Shown: positions 17,432-25,956, counted from the first letter of the stretch. The stretch: 40,062 nt of DNA from Roseibium aggregatum IAM 12614 (GCF_000168975.1 NZ_AAUW01000033.1:1-40062); one strand, 5' to 3'. Translations and numbers: made by a program. Notes: a model not told the origin generated them from the letters alone.

Positions 17432-18279
17432 TTCTGTCCTTTCGGCAGCGACCAGGGGAAGAAGACCCGCTGAAGGAGGCTGACAAGCTGGAACAGGACC
17501 AGCGACATGATCACGAGGATGACCAGCCCGGCCCAGGCCTGGGGCAGTTTGAACATCGACGTGGAGAACTGGATGAAGTAGCCGATACCCTTTTCTGCCG
17601 CGACGAATTCGGACACCACAGCGCCGATGACCGAGAGCGTGATCGAAATCTTCATGCCGGAGAAGATGTAGGGCGTCGCATAGGGCAGGCGGATCTGGGT
17701 GATCTCCCGGAAGGACGGCGCGCGCAGCGATCTGGAAAGTTCGATCAGTTCCGGCGGCGTGGCGGCCAGGCCCGTCGTCATGGAAACGACCAGCGGAAAG
17801 AAGGAGATCATGAAGGTGATCACGACACGTGGCGCATCACCGGTGCCCAGCACCACGATGATGATCGGGGCAACGGCGACCACCGGAACGGACTGGATGA
17901 CCACCAGCAACGGGTAGAACGCCCCGGAGAGCAGCCGCGACTTTGCCAGGCCGACAGCAATCGGCAGCGAGATGACAAACGAAACCGCATAGCCGATGAG
18001 GGCGACCCGAAGTGTTGCCCAGATATGCTCGAACCAGCGCCCCGCCGTCACGCTCTCAAATCCGCCGAGGATGCGGGACGGGGCCGGCAATACAAATGAG
18101 GGAACGGCAAACAGCCGTGTCCCGGCCTCCCAGACAATCAGGATCAGGACAAAGGTGATCAGGGGAAGAACGATCGGCATGCGGAGCAGTTTTTCGGAGA
18201 TCGGCAAACGTCGCTCCTGACGGTCCTGCGTTGAAGCGGTCTTGGCCGCGGCGGTGCCTTGCGTCTCGCTGACAGTCAT
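17428..18279 (-). CDS. ABC transporter permease (SsuC/ThiX type)
   Basis: 283 residues with six predicted transmembrane helices and the BPD_transp_1 signature EAA-like loop (LIELSRSLRAPSFREITQIRLPYATPYIFSGMKI). It forms the channel of an importer of the nitrate/sulfonate/thiamine-precursor class. The start at 18279 overlaps the ATPase stop by one base (TGATG on the minus strand), and its stop overlaps the amidohydrolase start, so all three are translationally coupled. Confidence 0.92.
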   Translation of the reverse strand: MTVSETQGTAAAKTASTQDRQERRLPISEKLLRMPIVLPLITFVLILIVWEAGTRLFAVPSFVLPAPSRILGGFESVTAGRWFEHIWATLRVALIGYAVSFVISLPIAVGLAKSRLLSGAFYPLLVVIQSVPVVAVAPIIIVVLGTGDAPRVVITFMISFFPLVVSMTTGLAATPPELIELSRSLRAPSFREITQIRLPYATPYIFSGMKISITLSVIGAVVSEFVAAEKGIGYFIQFSTSMFKLPQAWAGLVILVIMSLVLFQLVSLLQRVFFPWSLPKGQK

Positions 18280-19058
18280 CAGGCGGCCTCCTTCCGGATC
18301 AGCAGCGAGCGGAGTTCTGCCGAGAAGTCTTGCATCTCGGGCGTTCTCAGCGCGCTTTCGTCTCGTGGTCGGGCGGTCGGAACCTGAAGGTCCGCAATGA
18401 TCCGCCCGGGACGCTCGCTCAGCACCAGGATCCTGTCGGCCAAGAGCGCGGCTTCCGGGATCGAATGGGTGATGAAAAGGACGGTCTTCGGGCTTGCCTG
18501 CCACAACCGCAGAAGCTCAAAACCCATGGCATCGCGGGTCAGGGCATCAAGCGCTGAAAAAGGCTCGTCCATCAGAAGGATGTCCGGATTGAGAAACAGC
18601 GCCCTGGCAATGCCGACCCGCTGCTGCATGCCGCCGGAAAGCTCCGATGGCAGTCGCTTTTCGAACCCTTTCAGGCCGACGGTCTCGATGATGGTGCGCG
18701 CCTGGGCGCGGTCGTCGGCCGTCACCCGGCCGTATTTGTGGCGCACCGGGAAGACGACGTTGTCCTCGATATTGGCCCAGGGCAGCAAAGTCGGCTTCTG
18801 AAACACGATGCCGACATCGTCCCTCGGCATCGTCACCTCCTTGCCGAAGACGCTCACCGTTCCCTTCGAAGGTTTCATCAGTCCGGCGGTCAGTCTCAGC
18901 AAGGTCGATTTTCCGCAGCCCGAAGGACCGAGCACCGCAACAAATTCATGCTGTGCGATGGTGACGGTGACCCCGTCCAGGGCGGTGACGGACCCCGAGC
19001 CGGTCAGAAACGTCTGACCGACCGAGGAAAAGCTGATCGCGTTGTTGGTGAGCGCCAC
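18279..19058 (-). CDS. ABC transporter ATPase (SsuB/ThiZ type)
   Basis: 259 residues. Walker A GPSGCGKST at 44-52, Q-loop FQKP, signature LSGGMQQRVGIARAL, Walker B ILLMDEPFSALD and the H-loop FITHS are all intact. It energises the importer with the permease downstream and the binding protein upstream. I start at GTG 19058, 7 bases after the binding-protein stop; the frame runs open further upstream but only as an out-of-frame overlap with that gene. Confidence 0.94.
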   Translation of the reverse strand: MALTNNAISFSSVGQTFLTGSGSVTALDGVTVTIAQHEFVAVLGPSGCGKSTLLRLTAGLMKPSKGTVSVFGKEVTMPRDDVGIVFQKPTLLPWANIEDNVVFPVRHKYGRVTADDRAQARTIIETVGLKGFEKRLPSELSGGMQQRVGIARALFLNPDILLMDEPFSALDALTRDAMGFELLRLWQASPKTVLFITHSIPEAALLADRILVLSERPGRIIADLQVPTARPRDESALRTPEMQDFSAELRSLLIRKEAA

Positions 19059-19065
19059 TTGAAGG

Positions 19066-20064
19066 TTACTCCGCTGCCGGCAGGAACGCTCGGTTGACGG
19101 CGTCTTCAGGCTTGAGCGAGGCCGGGTCCAGATCCTGGGCTGCGGCAACGCGGGCCCATGTCGCCGCCAACCGGTCGGCGTCGATTGAGCCGAGCGGGAA
19201 TTTCTCCGTGACCTCGTTGAAGGCGAGCTTGGACGCATCCAGCCAGGATCCTTTGACGTCTTCCGCCGAAAGCTCCGGCACCTGGGCGGAAACGGCCGCT
19301 GCCGCCTTGTCCGGGTTTGCGTAGGCAAATTCGAGGGATTTCTTGAAGGCTGCGACGAAGCGCTTGGCGACGTCCGGCCGTTCTTCAAGGAACTTGTCAC
19401 CCGCGACAAGCGATGCGGAATAAAGCTCAAGGCCTGCGTCAGCCCACGGCAGCACGACCAGTTCCTTACCAGCGTCGGCCGCCTGTCCGGAATAGCGCGA
19501 GACGTCGGTCAGCCAGGCGATGATGGCGTCCGACTGGCCGGTCATCAGCAACGGCCCCAGGGCGCCAGGGTCGGATTTGGTCAGGGTGATATCTTCTTCC
19601 GACAAGCCGTTGTCAGCCAGAACCAGCGGCAGGAACACGTTGGAGGAAGTGAAGGGCGAGGTTGCGATCTTCTTGCCTTTGACATCCTTGATCGACGTGA
19701 TCCCGCTGTCCTTGGTGGTGTAGAAGGCATGTGGCCCCATGTTGAAGATGCTCATGACCGCGGTCACCGGCACACCCTCGGTGGCCTTGGCCGCCATCAG
19801 GGCGCCCATGCCGGCGGACCCGATGTCCGATGCGCCTGTGGCGATCTTGGTGATGGCCTCGGAAGAACCGCGCCCAGGTTCGATCTTGATCTCAAGCCCG
19901 GCTTCTTCGCAGAAGCCTTCCTGAATGCAGACATAGATCGGCGCCTTGTCACCGCCGGGCAACCAGTCGAGCTGATAGGTCACGAGATCGGCCGCAGCCG
20001 CCGGAAACGACCCAACGATTGCCGCCATGGCAACAACCAACGACTTACCGTCAAACATGCGCAT
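19066..20064 (-). CDS. ABC transporter substrate-binding protein (NMT1/THI5-like)
   Basis: 332 residues, with a signal peptide of about 25 residues ending PAAAA. The mature start LVTYQLDWLPGGDKAPIYVC is the NMT1/THI5 signature (ThiY, SsuA, nitrate-binding relatives), followed by GRGSSEAITKIATGASDIG. It binds a small heterocycle, amine or sulfonate in the periplasm. With a purine-type deaminase and an oxygenase in the same operon, a purine- or pyrimidine-like ligand is the best guess. Start chosen at ATG 20064; an ATG two codons in is equally possible. Confidence 0.92.
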   Translation of the reverse strand: MRMFDGKSLVVAMAAIVGSFPAAAADLVTYQLDWLPGGDKAPIYVCIQEGFCEEAGLEIKIEPGRGSSEAITKIATGASDIGSAGMGALMAAKATEGVPVTAVMSIFNMGPHAFYTTKDSGITSIKDVKGKKIATSPFTSSNVFLPLVLADNGLSEEDITLTKSDPGALGPLLMTGQSDAIIAWLTDVSRYSGQAADAGKELVVLPWADAGLELYSASLVAGDKFLEERPDVAKRFVAAFKKSLEFAYANPDKAAAAVSAQVPELSAEDVKGSWLDASKLAFNEVTEKFPLGSIDADRLAATWARVAAAQDLDPASLKPEDAVNRAFLPAAE

Positions 20065-20456
20065 CGGCACACCCTTTCGCTGTACTTTCTCTGGAAGGTT
20101 TTTGAGTGGCGGGAGCGTTTTGTTATCTCTGGCCGGCATCGTCATCCCCTGCTTCTGGATGCAGGGCGCCTTTGCCCTGAGCATCGTCGAAAACCTGAAA
20201 GATGAGCAATGTCGGAGCCGCTGAGCTCCACCGCTTCTACTCGACACTTACGGGAAACCCGCGCGCGATTTTTGTCAAGAAAGCTCCAAGATGAAACGAC
20301 AGGAAACGTGCTGGCCAGTACAATATTTCAGCAATTGCCTTTTAAATCGCCAGACTTTTGATTGTTTGCTGATCAATCCGATTGGCTGTTTTCAAGGTCT
20401 TGCAGCGTGAATGGGTTCATGCTCCCTTCGGCTGGAAGAAATCAAAGGAGCCATGC
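20065..20456. promoter_or_regulatory. 392-base divergent control region
   Basis: It lies between the minus-strand ABC operon and the plus-strand nucleoside-deaminase gene. On the minus strand it carries TTGACA near 20276, the shared 17-nt motif at 20230-20246, and overlapping, mutually exclusive hairpins at 20143-20178 (CATCC/GGATG, CCTGC/GCAGG, AGGGC/GCCCT) inside the operon leader. The right part (20280-20400) is AT-richer and presumably holds the deaminase promoter. No gene is convincing here. Confidence 0.5.
20230..20246 (-). promoter_or_regulatory. Shared leader motif, copy 2 (ABC operon)
   Basis: Minus-strand TGTCGAGTAGAAGCGGT, 166 bases upstream of the binding-protein start. It has 15 of 17 identities with the motif in front of the 2OG oxygenase (15976-15992), and both are preceded by a TAA-containing stretch. 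Confidence 0.45.
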
Positions 20457-20951
20457 GTGACCGATACTCAAAACGACAAAGATATCGCGCTGTTGCGCCG
20501 GGCTTTCGAAATCGCGCGTCAGGCGCGGGAAACGGGCGATCATCCCTTCGGATGCCTGCTGGCGGGGCCTGACGGCGACGTCCTGATGGAGCAGGGAAAC
20601 GGCTATTCGGCCGAAGGGCAGGACATGACGGCGCACGCCGAAAGGCTGCTGGCAACACGGGCCAGCAAGCGCTGGCGGCCGGACTTCCTGGCGGGCTGCA
20701 CCCTGTACACCTCGGCGGAACCCTGTGCCATGTGCTCGGGAGCTGTCTACTGGGCGGGCATTGGCCGGGTCGTCTTCGGCCAGACCGAAAAATCCCTCAA
20801 GGAACAGACTGGCGATCACGAAGAAAACCCGACGCTCGATCTGCCGTGCCGGACGGTGTTTGCCGCAGGCCAGCGTCAGGTCGAGGTTGTCGGCCCGCTA
20901 CTGGAAGATGAGGCGGCCAGCCTGCAGGCGGATTTCTGGGCAGAGAAATAG
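20457..20951 (+). CDS. Nucleoside/guanine deaminase of the CDA fold (GuaD/TadA-like)
   Basis: 164 residues. The zinc site is H60 with catalytic E62 (TAHAERLL) and C90/C93 (SAEPCAMCSGAVYWAG), followed by GIGRVVFGQTE. This is the MafB19/TadA-like deaminase branch that includes Bacillus guanine deaminase GuaD. It is probably a free-base deaminase instead of the tRNA-editing TadA, given its transport and catabolism setting, but sequence alone does not settle that. GTG 20457 is chosen for the AAAGGAG 5-6 bases upstream. It diverges from the ABC/amidohydrolase operon. Confidence 0.85.
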   Translation: MTDTQNDKDIALLRRAFEIARQARETGDHPFGCLLAGPDGDVLMEQGNGYSAEGQDMTAHAERLLATRASKRWRPDFLAGCTLYTSAEPCAMCSGAVYWAGIGRVVFGQTEKSLKEQTGDHEENPTLDLPCRTVFAAGQRQVEVVGPLLEDEAASLQADFWAEK

Positions 20952-20994
20952 GCGCCGTCAGATACGGTGTGACCCCTGACCGGCGACGGCCGGT

Positions 20995-21474
20995 TCAGTC
21001 CTTTTGCGTGGTCCTGGCAACGGGACGCAGCGGTGCACGGCTGAGGCCGTTGACCGCCTCGGTCGCCTTGTGCAGCAACCGGATGAAATCTTCAGCTTCC
21101 TGGCTGTCCAGGCCGCTCAACATCACCTGTTGCGCTTTTTCGACGGCAGGGCCGAGCCGTGAAAGCGCCTCGGTTCCCGCCTCCGTCATATGCAGCACCT
21201 TCGCCCGCCTGTCCTTTTCGCTCACGGCGCGGGACAGGAATCCTTTCTGCACCAGCCGGTCAACCACGCCGGCAATGGTGGTCCGGTCGTAGGCAATGAG
21301 GCCAGCCAGCGTTATCTGGTCGATGCCCGGGTGTTCCGACACCCGAACCAGGGCTGCAAATTGCACCGGCGTCATGTCAAAGCCGATGGCTTCCACCTCG
21401 GTGTGAAACACGGCCACAGCGATCTGCTGCAACCGCCGGATCAGGTGGCCGGGCATCTGTTCAAGGTCTTGCAT
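20995..21474 (-). CDS. mobR: MarR-family regulator, probable MobR
   Basis: 159 residues with the winged-helix MarR layout: ITLAGLIAYDRTTIAGVVDRLVQKGFL is the recognition helix region, and SEKDRRAKVLHMTEAG the wing. ATG 21474 has GGAGG upstream; a TTG seven codons earlier is less likely. It diverges from mobA across a 265-base region holding a perfect palindrome. In Comamonas testosteroni the mobA gene is controlled by a divergent MarR-type regulator, MobR, relieved by 3-hydroxybenzoate; the same arrangement is seen here, so the name is by context. Confidence 0.8.
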   Translation of the reverse strand: MQDLEQMPGHLIRRLQQIAVAVFHTEVEAIGFDMTPVQFAALVRVSEHPGIDQITLAGLIAYDRTTIAGVVDRLVQKGFLSRAVSEKDRRAKVLHMTEAGTEALSRLGPAVEKAQQVMLSGLDSQEAEDFIRLLHKATEAVNGLSRAPLRPVARTTQKD

Positions 21475-21517
21475 GGCTGCCTCCGGAAAGCGCAAAAAGG
21501 GAGTATGCTGATTATAT

Positions 21518-21545
21518 TTGACAGCATACTGATTATCAGTATGCT
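21518..21545 (+). promoter_or_regulatory. mobA promoter overlapped by a MarR-type operator
   Basis: A perfect 23-bp palindrome occupies 21523-21545: arms AGCATACTGAT and ATCAGTATGCT around one T. A possible promoter, TTGACA (21518-21523) then TATGCT (21540-21545) with a 16-base spacer, lies directly on it, so a bound dimer would block RNA polymerase. A half-site AGTATGCT at 21502-21509 sits closer to mobR and could serve autoregulation. Confidence 0.75.
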
Positions 21546-21739
21546 TCCTTATAAATTCGGTGTCGATGTTTGTTTGGACATCGCGGCCGGATTGTCAAAT
21601 GCGAAAGCCCCAAAAGTGGCAACAGACCTGCGATTGACCATCGGCAGCTTTCGCGTGGCGTCAATAAGACGGGCACCTGTGCTGCCGACGACAGTGCGTT
21701 GGTGCCCAACAGCCATGACAGGGCGGAGGAGACGGTCCC

Positions 21740-23671
21740 ATGCAATTTCATCTGAACGGGTTCAGAACCGGTGATCCGGTCGTTCAGGAGCCGAACCCCG
21801 ACGCTGCTTTCCTGGCCGACACCGACAGCCTGCCGGAAGACGTTGACGTTCTGATTGTCGGCTGCGGCCCCGCGGGGCTGACCCTGGCCGCACAACTGGC
21901 AGCCTTCCCGGAGATCCGGACCCGGATCGTGGAGCAGAAAGCCGGTCCGTTGCAGCTTGGCCAGGCGGATGGGGTCGCCTGCCGGACAATGGAAATGTTC
22001 GAAGCCTTCGGTTTTGCCGAGCGGCTGGAAAAGGAGGCTTACTGGGTCAACGAGACGACCTTCTGGAAGCCGGATCCGGCGTCGCCGGACACGATCGCCC
22101 GCAGTGGCAGGGTCCAGGATGTCGAGGACGGGCTGTCCGAGTTTCCCCATGTCATTCTGAACCAGGCGCGGGTGCATGATTTTTATCTGGAGATCATGCG
22201 CAATTCGCCAAATAGGCTGGAACCCAACTATTCCCGCAGGCTCGTCAATCTTGAAGTGGACCATGAGGCCGGGCAGGAACGGCCAGTGACGGTCCTGCTG
22301 GAACGGACGGATCCCGGCCACGAAGGCGAGACGGAAACAGTGCGGGCCAAATATGTGGTCGGCTGCGACGGCGCCCGCAGCGTGGTGCGCAAGGCACTCG
22401 GCCGCGAGTTGAAAGGCGATAGCGCCAATCAGGCCTGGGGCGTGATGGACGTTCTTGCCGTGACGGATTTTCCCGATATCCGCTTCAAGGCATTGGTGCA
22501 GTCGGCGCGTGAAGGCAGCATCCTGATCATTCCGCGGGAAGGTGGATATCTGGTTCGCATCTATGTGGAACTCGACAAGCTGCGGCCGGACGAGCGGGTC
22601 GCAAACCGGAACATCACGGTAGAACATCTGATTGCCGCCGCCGGGCGCATTCTTCATCCATATTCCATCGACGTGAAAGAGGTCGCCTGGTGGTCGGTCT
22701 ATGAGATCGGCCAGCGGCTTTGCGACAAGTTCGACGATGTTCCGGCAGAGGACGCGTCGAGCCGCTTGCCCCACGTCTTCATAGCGGGGGACGCCTGCCA
22801 CACGCACAGCCCGAAAGCCGGGCAGGGAATGAATGTCTCCATGCAGGATACATTCAACCTCGGCTGGAAACTCGCTCACGTGCTGAAAGGGCTGAGCGAA
22901 CCGGACCTGCTTGCCAGCTACTCGGCCGAACGCCAGGCCATTGCACAGAACCTGATCGATTTTGACCGGGAATGGGCAAAGCTCGTCAGCGCACCGGTGA
23001 AGTCGGACAGCAATCCGGATGGCGTCGATCCGGCTGAAGTTCAAAAATACTTCGTGCAGCATGGTCGCTACACAGCCGGAACAGCCTCGCGCTACCTGCC
23101 ATCCGTGCTGACCGGCAGCGGTGCACATCAACACCTCGCTGAAGGCTTTCAGATCGGCATGCGGTTCCATTCAGCCCCGGTCGTACGTCTTGCCGATGCC
23201 AAGCCGCTGCAACTGGGGCATGTGGTCAAGGCCGATGGTCGCTGGCGGATCTTCGCCTTTGCCGATAGAAGCTACCCGGCGGTGGAAACGTCGGCTATGC
23301 GCCGTCTGTGCGATTTTCTTGAAAAGGATCCGTCCTCGCCGGTGTTGCGCCACACGGCGGAAGGCGAGGATATCGATGCGGTCATCGATCTGCGCGCGAT
23401 CTTCCAACAGGGCCACCGCGACCTGGCCCTCGCGGACATGCCCTCCCTTCTTCTGCCCGCAAAAGGTCGCTACGGATTGGCGGACTACGAGAAGATGTTC
23501 TGCCCGGATCTCAAAAGCGGCTGCGATATTTTCGACCTGCGCGGCATCGACCGGGACAAGGGCTGTGTGGTGATCGTCCGGCCGGATCAATACGTCGCCG
23601 AGGTATTGCCTCTCGACGCCTTTGAGGCCCTTTCCGACTACTTCAACCGCATTCTCAAGCGCAGACACTGA
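21740..23671 (+). CDS. mobA: 3-hydroxybenzoate 4-monooxygenase
   Basis: 643 residues of the phenol 2-monooxygenase/MobA type of class A flavoprotein. The start MQFHLNGFRTGDP, the FAD loop GCGPAG at 41-46, VEQKAGPLQLGQADG, the DG motif (GCDGARS near 210), the GD motif (IAGDACHTHSPKAGQGMN near 350) and a C-terminal thioredoxin-like domain ending in RGIDRDKGCVVIVRPDQYVA all closely resemble the Comamonas MobA that I know. It adds a 4-hydroxyl to 3-hydroxybenzoate using NADPH and O2, giving protocatechuate. No ring-cleavage genes are in the window. GGAGGAG precedes the ATG. Confidence 0.88.
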   Translation: MQFHLNGFRTGDPVVQEPNPDAAFLADTDSLPEDVDVLIVGCGPAGLTLAAQLAAFPEIRTRIVEQKAGPLQLGQADGVACRTMEMFEAFGFAERLEKEAYWVNETTFWKPDPASPDTIARSGRVQDVEDGLSEFPHVILNQARVHDFYLEIMRNSPNRLEPNYSRRLVNLEVDHEAGQERPVTVLLERTDPGHEGETETVRAKYVVGCDGARSVVRKALGRELKGDSANQAWGVMDVLAVTDFPDIRFKALVQSAREGSILIIPREGGYLVRIYVELDKLRPDERVANRNITVEHLIAAAGRILHPYSIDVKEVAWWSVYEIGQRLCDKFDDVPAEDASSRLPHVFIAGDACHTHSPKAGQGMNVSMQDTFNLGWKLAHVLKGLSEPDLLASYSAERQAIAQNLIDFDREWAKLVSAPVKSDSNPDGVDPAEVQKYFVQHGRYTAGTASRYLPSVLTGSGAHQHLAEGFQIGMRFHSAPVVRLADAKPLQLGHVVKADGRWRIFAFADRSYPAVETSAMRRLCDFLEKDPSSPVLRHTAEGEDIDAVIDLRAIFQQGHRDLALADMPSLLLPAKGRYGLADYEKMFCPDLKSGCDIFDLRGIDRDKGCVVIVRPDQYVAEVLPLDAFEALSDYFNRILKRRH

Positions 23672-23769
23672 ATCCTGAATTTGCGAAGTCGTCACTAAAA
23701 ATAACTCTACGTAATTAATCGGATAAAATGTCTGTGATCTGAAAAATTATCAAAAATACAACTAAAGAA

Positions 23770-23785
23770 TGTATAGAAATATACA
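23770..23785. promoter_or_regulatory. Inverted repeat in the AT-rich leader of the XRE gene
   Basis: TGTATA-GAAA-TATACA is a perfect repeat 55 bases before the XRE start. It lies in a ~150-base AT-rich stretch (23685-23795) unlike the surrounding GC-rich DNA. It could be an autoregulatory operator or the -10 zone of the promoter. Confidence 0.45.
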
Positions 23786-23839
23786 AATCCCTTATTGAGG
23801 GAATTGCGCGTCTACTCCTCTTTTTGGGGAGGTGCGGGC

Positions 23840-24190
23840 ATGGGGTCGCGAGACATCGACAAAGACCGGGGAGATCGGCTGACGCAGGCAATGCGCAGCC
23901 GCGGTCACCGAAAAGCCATGGCTCTGGCAGCGGAGTTGAACATTTCGCCCGCAGCCATAACCAAATGGAAGCAGGGGCATGCAATGTCGATTGAGAATGC
24001 ATGCAATCTGGCAAATTCTCTCGATATTTCATTGGATTGGCTTTTGCTTGGCCGCAACGGGCCTGATTGGCTGTTGCCGAACAACATGAGCAAGCAAGAG
24101 CTGGAACTTGTTGAAAAGCTGCGTGCCCGACCGGCACGGATCGTGAAATTTCTGCTCAGTCTTGTCACCGAGATCCCTGAACAGAATTAG
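23840..24190 (+). CDS. XRE/CI-type helix-turn-helix regulator
   Basis: 116 residues. An HTH_3 domain covers about residues 10-65 (KAMALAAELNISPAAITKWK is the helix-turn-helix, then ENACNLANSLDISLDWLLLG), matching phage CI-like repressors that use the xxSxDWLLxG ending. The rest is a short helical tail with no peptidase domain, so it is not cleaved like LexA. GGGAGGTG precedes ATG 23840. It is followed, after 209 AT-rich bases, by a cluster of unrecognised genes that it may control. Confidence 0.82.
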   Translation: MGSRDIDKDRGDRLTQAMRSRGHRKAMALAAELNISPAAITKWKQGHAMSIENACNLANSLDISLDWLLLGRNGPDWLLPNNMSKQELELVEKLRARPARIVKFLLSLVTEIPEQN

Positions 24191-24399
24191 CGGGAGCTGG
24201 TTCCGAAAAGCAACCACAGGTAAATATCAGGTGGATTGTGTGAACTGCCAGTAAACAACTAAAGATAGAAATTTTTTGAAATTCGCCGAAGATGGTCTTC
24301 GAGGGCGATGCAGATGCCGCAAGTGTTCAAAAGTAATATTTCTGGATATGGACAGGCATTCGCGGCCCTTTTTTAAAATAAAATATGGAGACCGAGAAC

Positions 24400-25065
24400 A
24401 TGTCTACTCTTTTGACAATCAATGTAAAGAACTTGGAAAACGCCACCCAGGGCTTTTATTTTTTCCAGCAGCCAGCGATCTATACCGGGGGTGGTCAGGT
24501 TTACAGCAACAGCCTGTATTCCCAGAGCCTTGGCAACTATGCCCAAACCGGGTCGATCCTGACGTTTCAGGTCAACATGCAGTATTACGCCGGTATTCAG
24601 GAGGCGCACAGCACACCGAAGGTCGGTCAGTCGTCCGGCTTTTCGTCTGCCAGCCGGGCAATCGACCTTGCTCCCGCATCCGGGACGGCAAACGACTGGG
24701 TCACGGCGTCCGTGAGCCCTCTGGGTCTGAGTCAGCCAACATCCGGCACGGGCGTTCAGCCAGGTGCGTTCCGCATCACGACGCCAACCTATTCGCCGCC
24801 CGCGATCTACAACGTCGGCTCCGCGGTGGAAGTAAACGGTGGCATCACGCTGTCCAACTTCGTTGTCGCCAACCCGAACAACAACACGGACTGTCAGCCG
24901 ATCCTAAAATACTACGTTCAGACCGGCGACTACACACCGGGCACCGTGATGAATTTCACGGCTTCCAGTGTGGATGCGGCCGTCTGCGACTTCACCGGTG
25001 GTCATTCGATCATTGATGTCACGCTGAATGCCGACGGCACCTGGAATACATCCATCGTCAAGTAA
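24400..25065 (+). CDS. Unknown protein A, first of two tandem paralogues
   Basis: 221 residues; I do not recognise the family. It is rich in Ser, Thr, Asn and Gly, few charged residues, and looks all-beta. Blocks shared with the neighbour at 25246 include FYFFQQPA, SVSPLGLS, NGGITLSNFV, a cysteine in DCQPILKYYVQTGDY, CDFTGG and LNADGTW. The two conserved cysteines could form a disulfide or bind a metal. No signal peptide is seen. ATG 24400 has GGAG 9 bases upstream. The charge-poor, beta-rich composition would suit a structural, lectin-like or toxin-like protein, but none of these is shown. Confidence 0.75.
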   Translation: MSTLLTINVKNLENATQGFYFFQQPAIYTGGGQVYSNSLYSQSLGNYAQTGSILTFQVNMQYYAGIQEAHSTPKVGQSSGFSSASRAIDLAPASGTANDWVTASVSPLGLSQPTSGTGVQPGAFRITTPTYSPPAIYNVGSAVEVNGGITLSNFVVANPNNNTDCQPILKYYVQTGDYTPGTVMNFTASSVDAAVCDFTGGHSIIDVTLNADGTWNTSIVK

Positions 25066-25093
25066 CGTCGGATCCTTTCAAGGTCCTTCAGCC

Positions 25094-25128
25094 TGTGAGC
25101 AGGTCATTTGCCGTCCGGCCTGCTCACA
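25094..25128. repeat. Inverted repeat between the two paralogues
   Basis: TGTGAGCAGG and CCTGCTCACA form a perfect 10-bp stem with a 15-base loop, 29 bases after the first paralogue's stop. No T-run follows; it may reduce or protect transcription between the two genes. Confidence 0.5.
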
Positions 25129-25245
25129 CCGCTCCATGGCTGGCAGCATGGGACTTTCCCTGTGCGATTGCCCCAGCAGGTTCTGGCCTTCCCGTCGCGG
25201 CGGTCAAGATCTGTCGGTGTGGAAAACAAGCGAGGGCGCTGACCC

Positions 25246-25956
25246 ATGACCTCTCAGCACCAGATCATCATTCAGAACCTGTCGAAACAGACGATCAGTT
25301 TCTATGCGTTCCAGCAGCAGGCCAGTTTCACCAATTCCGGCGCGAAGCTGACGGTGCAATCGAGCAGTCTGGCAACGGGGCCGCTAGCACCGCATGCGAC
25401 TTCCGGGTCTCAACTCACCTTCGGGTTCGATACCCAGATCTATGCCGGCGCGATTGAGCCGGAAACCCAGGCCGCTGTGGCGAATTTCAGTGTGCGTATT
25501 TCGTTTTCGACCAACGAGATGGTGGTCAGCCAAACCTCGGCCATTCAACCGGTCGATCTGACGCCCGCGACCGGCCAGAGCAACAATCATACGGTCCTGT
25601 CGCTCAACCCGCTGGGGCTGTCGGCAGCCACCTATCAGACCGGGCCGCCACCCGGAAGCTTCGGTATCCAGGTCCCGGCCTTCAATCCGGCGCCAACGCC
25701 GAACCTCTACTGTGGCAGCGCAGCCATCAATCAGAACGGCGGTGTCACCCTGTCGAGTTTCGTTACACCGCAGCCGAACAGTCAGCTCGTGTGCGCTCCG
25801 CTCCCGGTCTACTTCGTCAAGACCGGGTCCCACGCCGTGGGCGAGGTCATCACCTACGACACGTCGCAAGCAGCCAAATGCGACTTCTCGCAAGGCTATT
25901 CGGTCTTCAGCGTTGCCTACAACGCAGACGGAACCTTCACGACAAAAGGGAGGTAG
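25246..25956 (+). CDS. Unknown protein B, second tandem paralogue
   Basis: 236 residues, clearly related to the protein encoded at 24400: FYAFQQQA, GSQLTF, IYAGAIEPE, VDLTPATGQ, SLNPLGLS, NGGVTLSSFV, VCAPLPVYFVKTGSH, AKCDFSQGYSVF and YNADGTF occur in the same order. Both conserved cysteines are retained, and one further cysteine (LYCGS) is unique. No signal peptide and no known domain. Divergence is considerable, so the duplication is old and both copies are probably under selection. It is likely cotranscribed with the secreted protein 65 bases downstream. Confidence 0.75.
   Translation: MTSQHQIIIQNLSKQTISFYAFQQQASFTNSGAKLTVQSSSLATGPLAPHATSGSQLTFGFDTQIYAGAIEPETQAAVANFSVRISFSTNEMVVSQTSAIQPVDLTPATGQSNNHTVLSLNPLGLSAATYQTGPPPGSFGIQVPAFNPAPTPNLYCGSAAINQNGGVTLSSFVTPQPNSQLVCAPLPVYFVKTGSHAVGEVITYDTSQAAKCDFSQGYSVFSVAYNADGTFTTKGR

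Noticed and set aside
24276..24378. Possible remnant of a zinc-ribbon protein (RCRCRKCSKVIF) upstream of the first paralogue
   Set aside because: Starts at TTG without a ribosome site, the frame runs out of frame into the real gene, and a single CxC-x2-C pattern is too little evidence.
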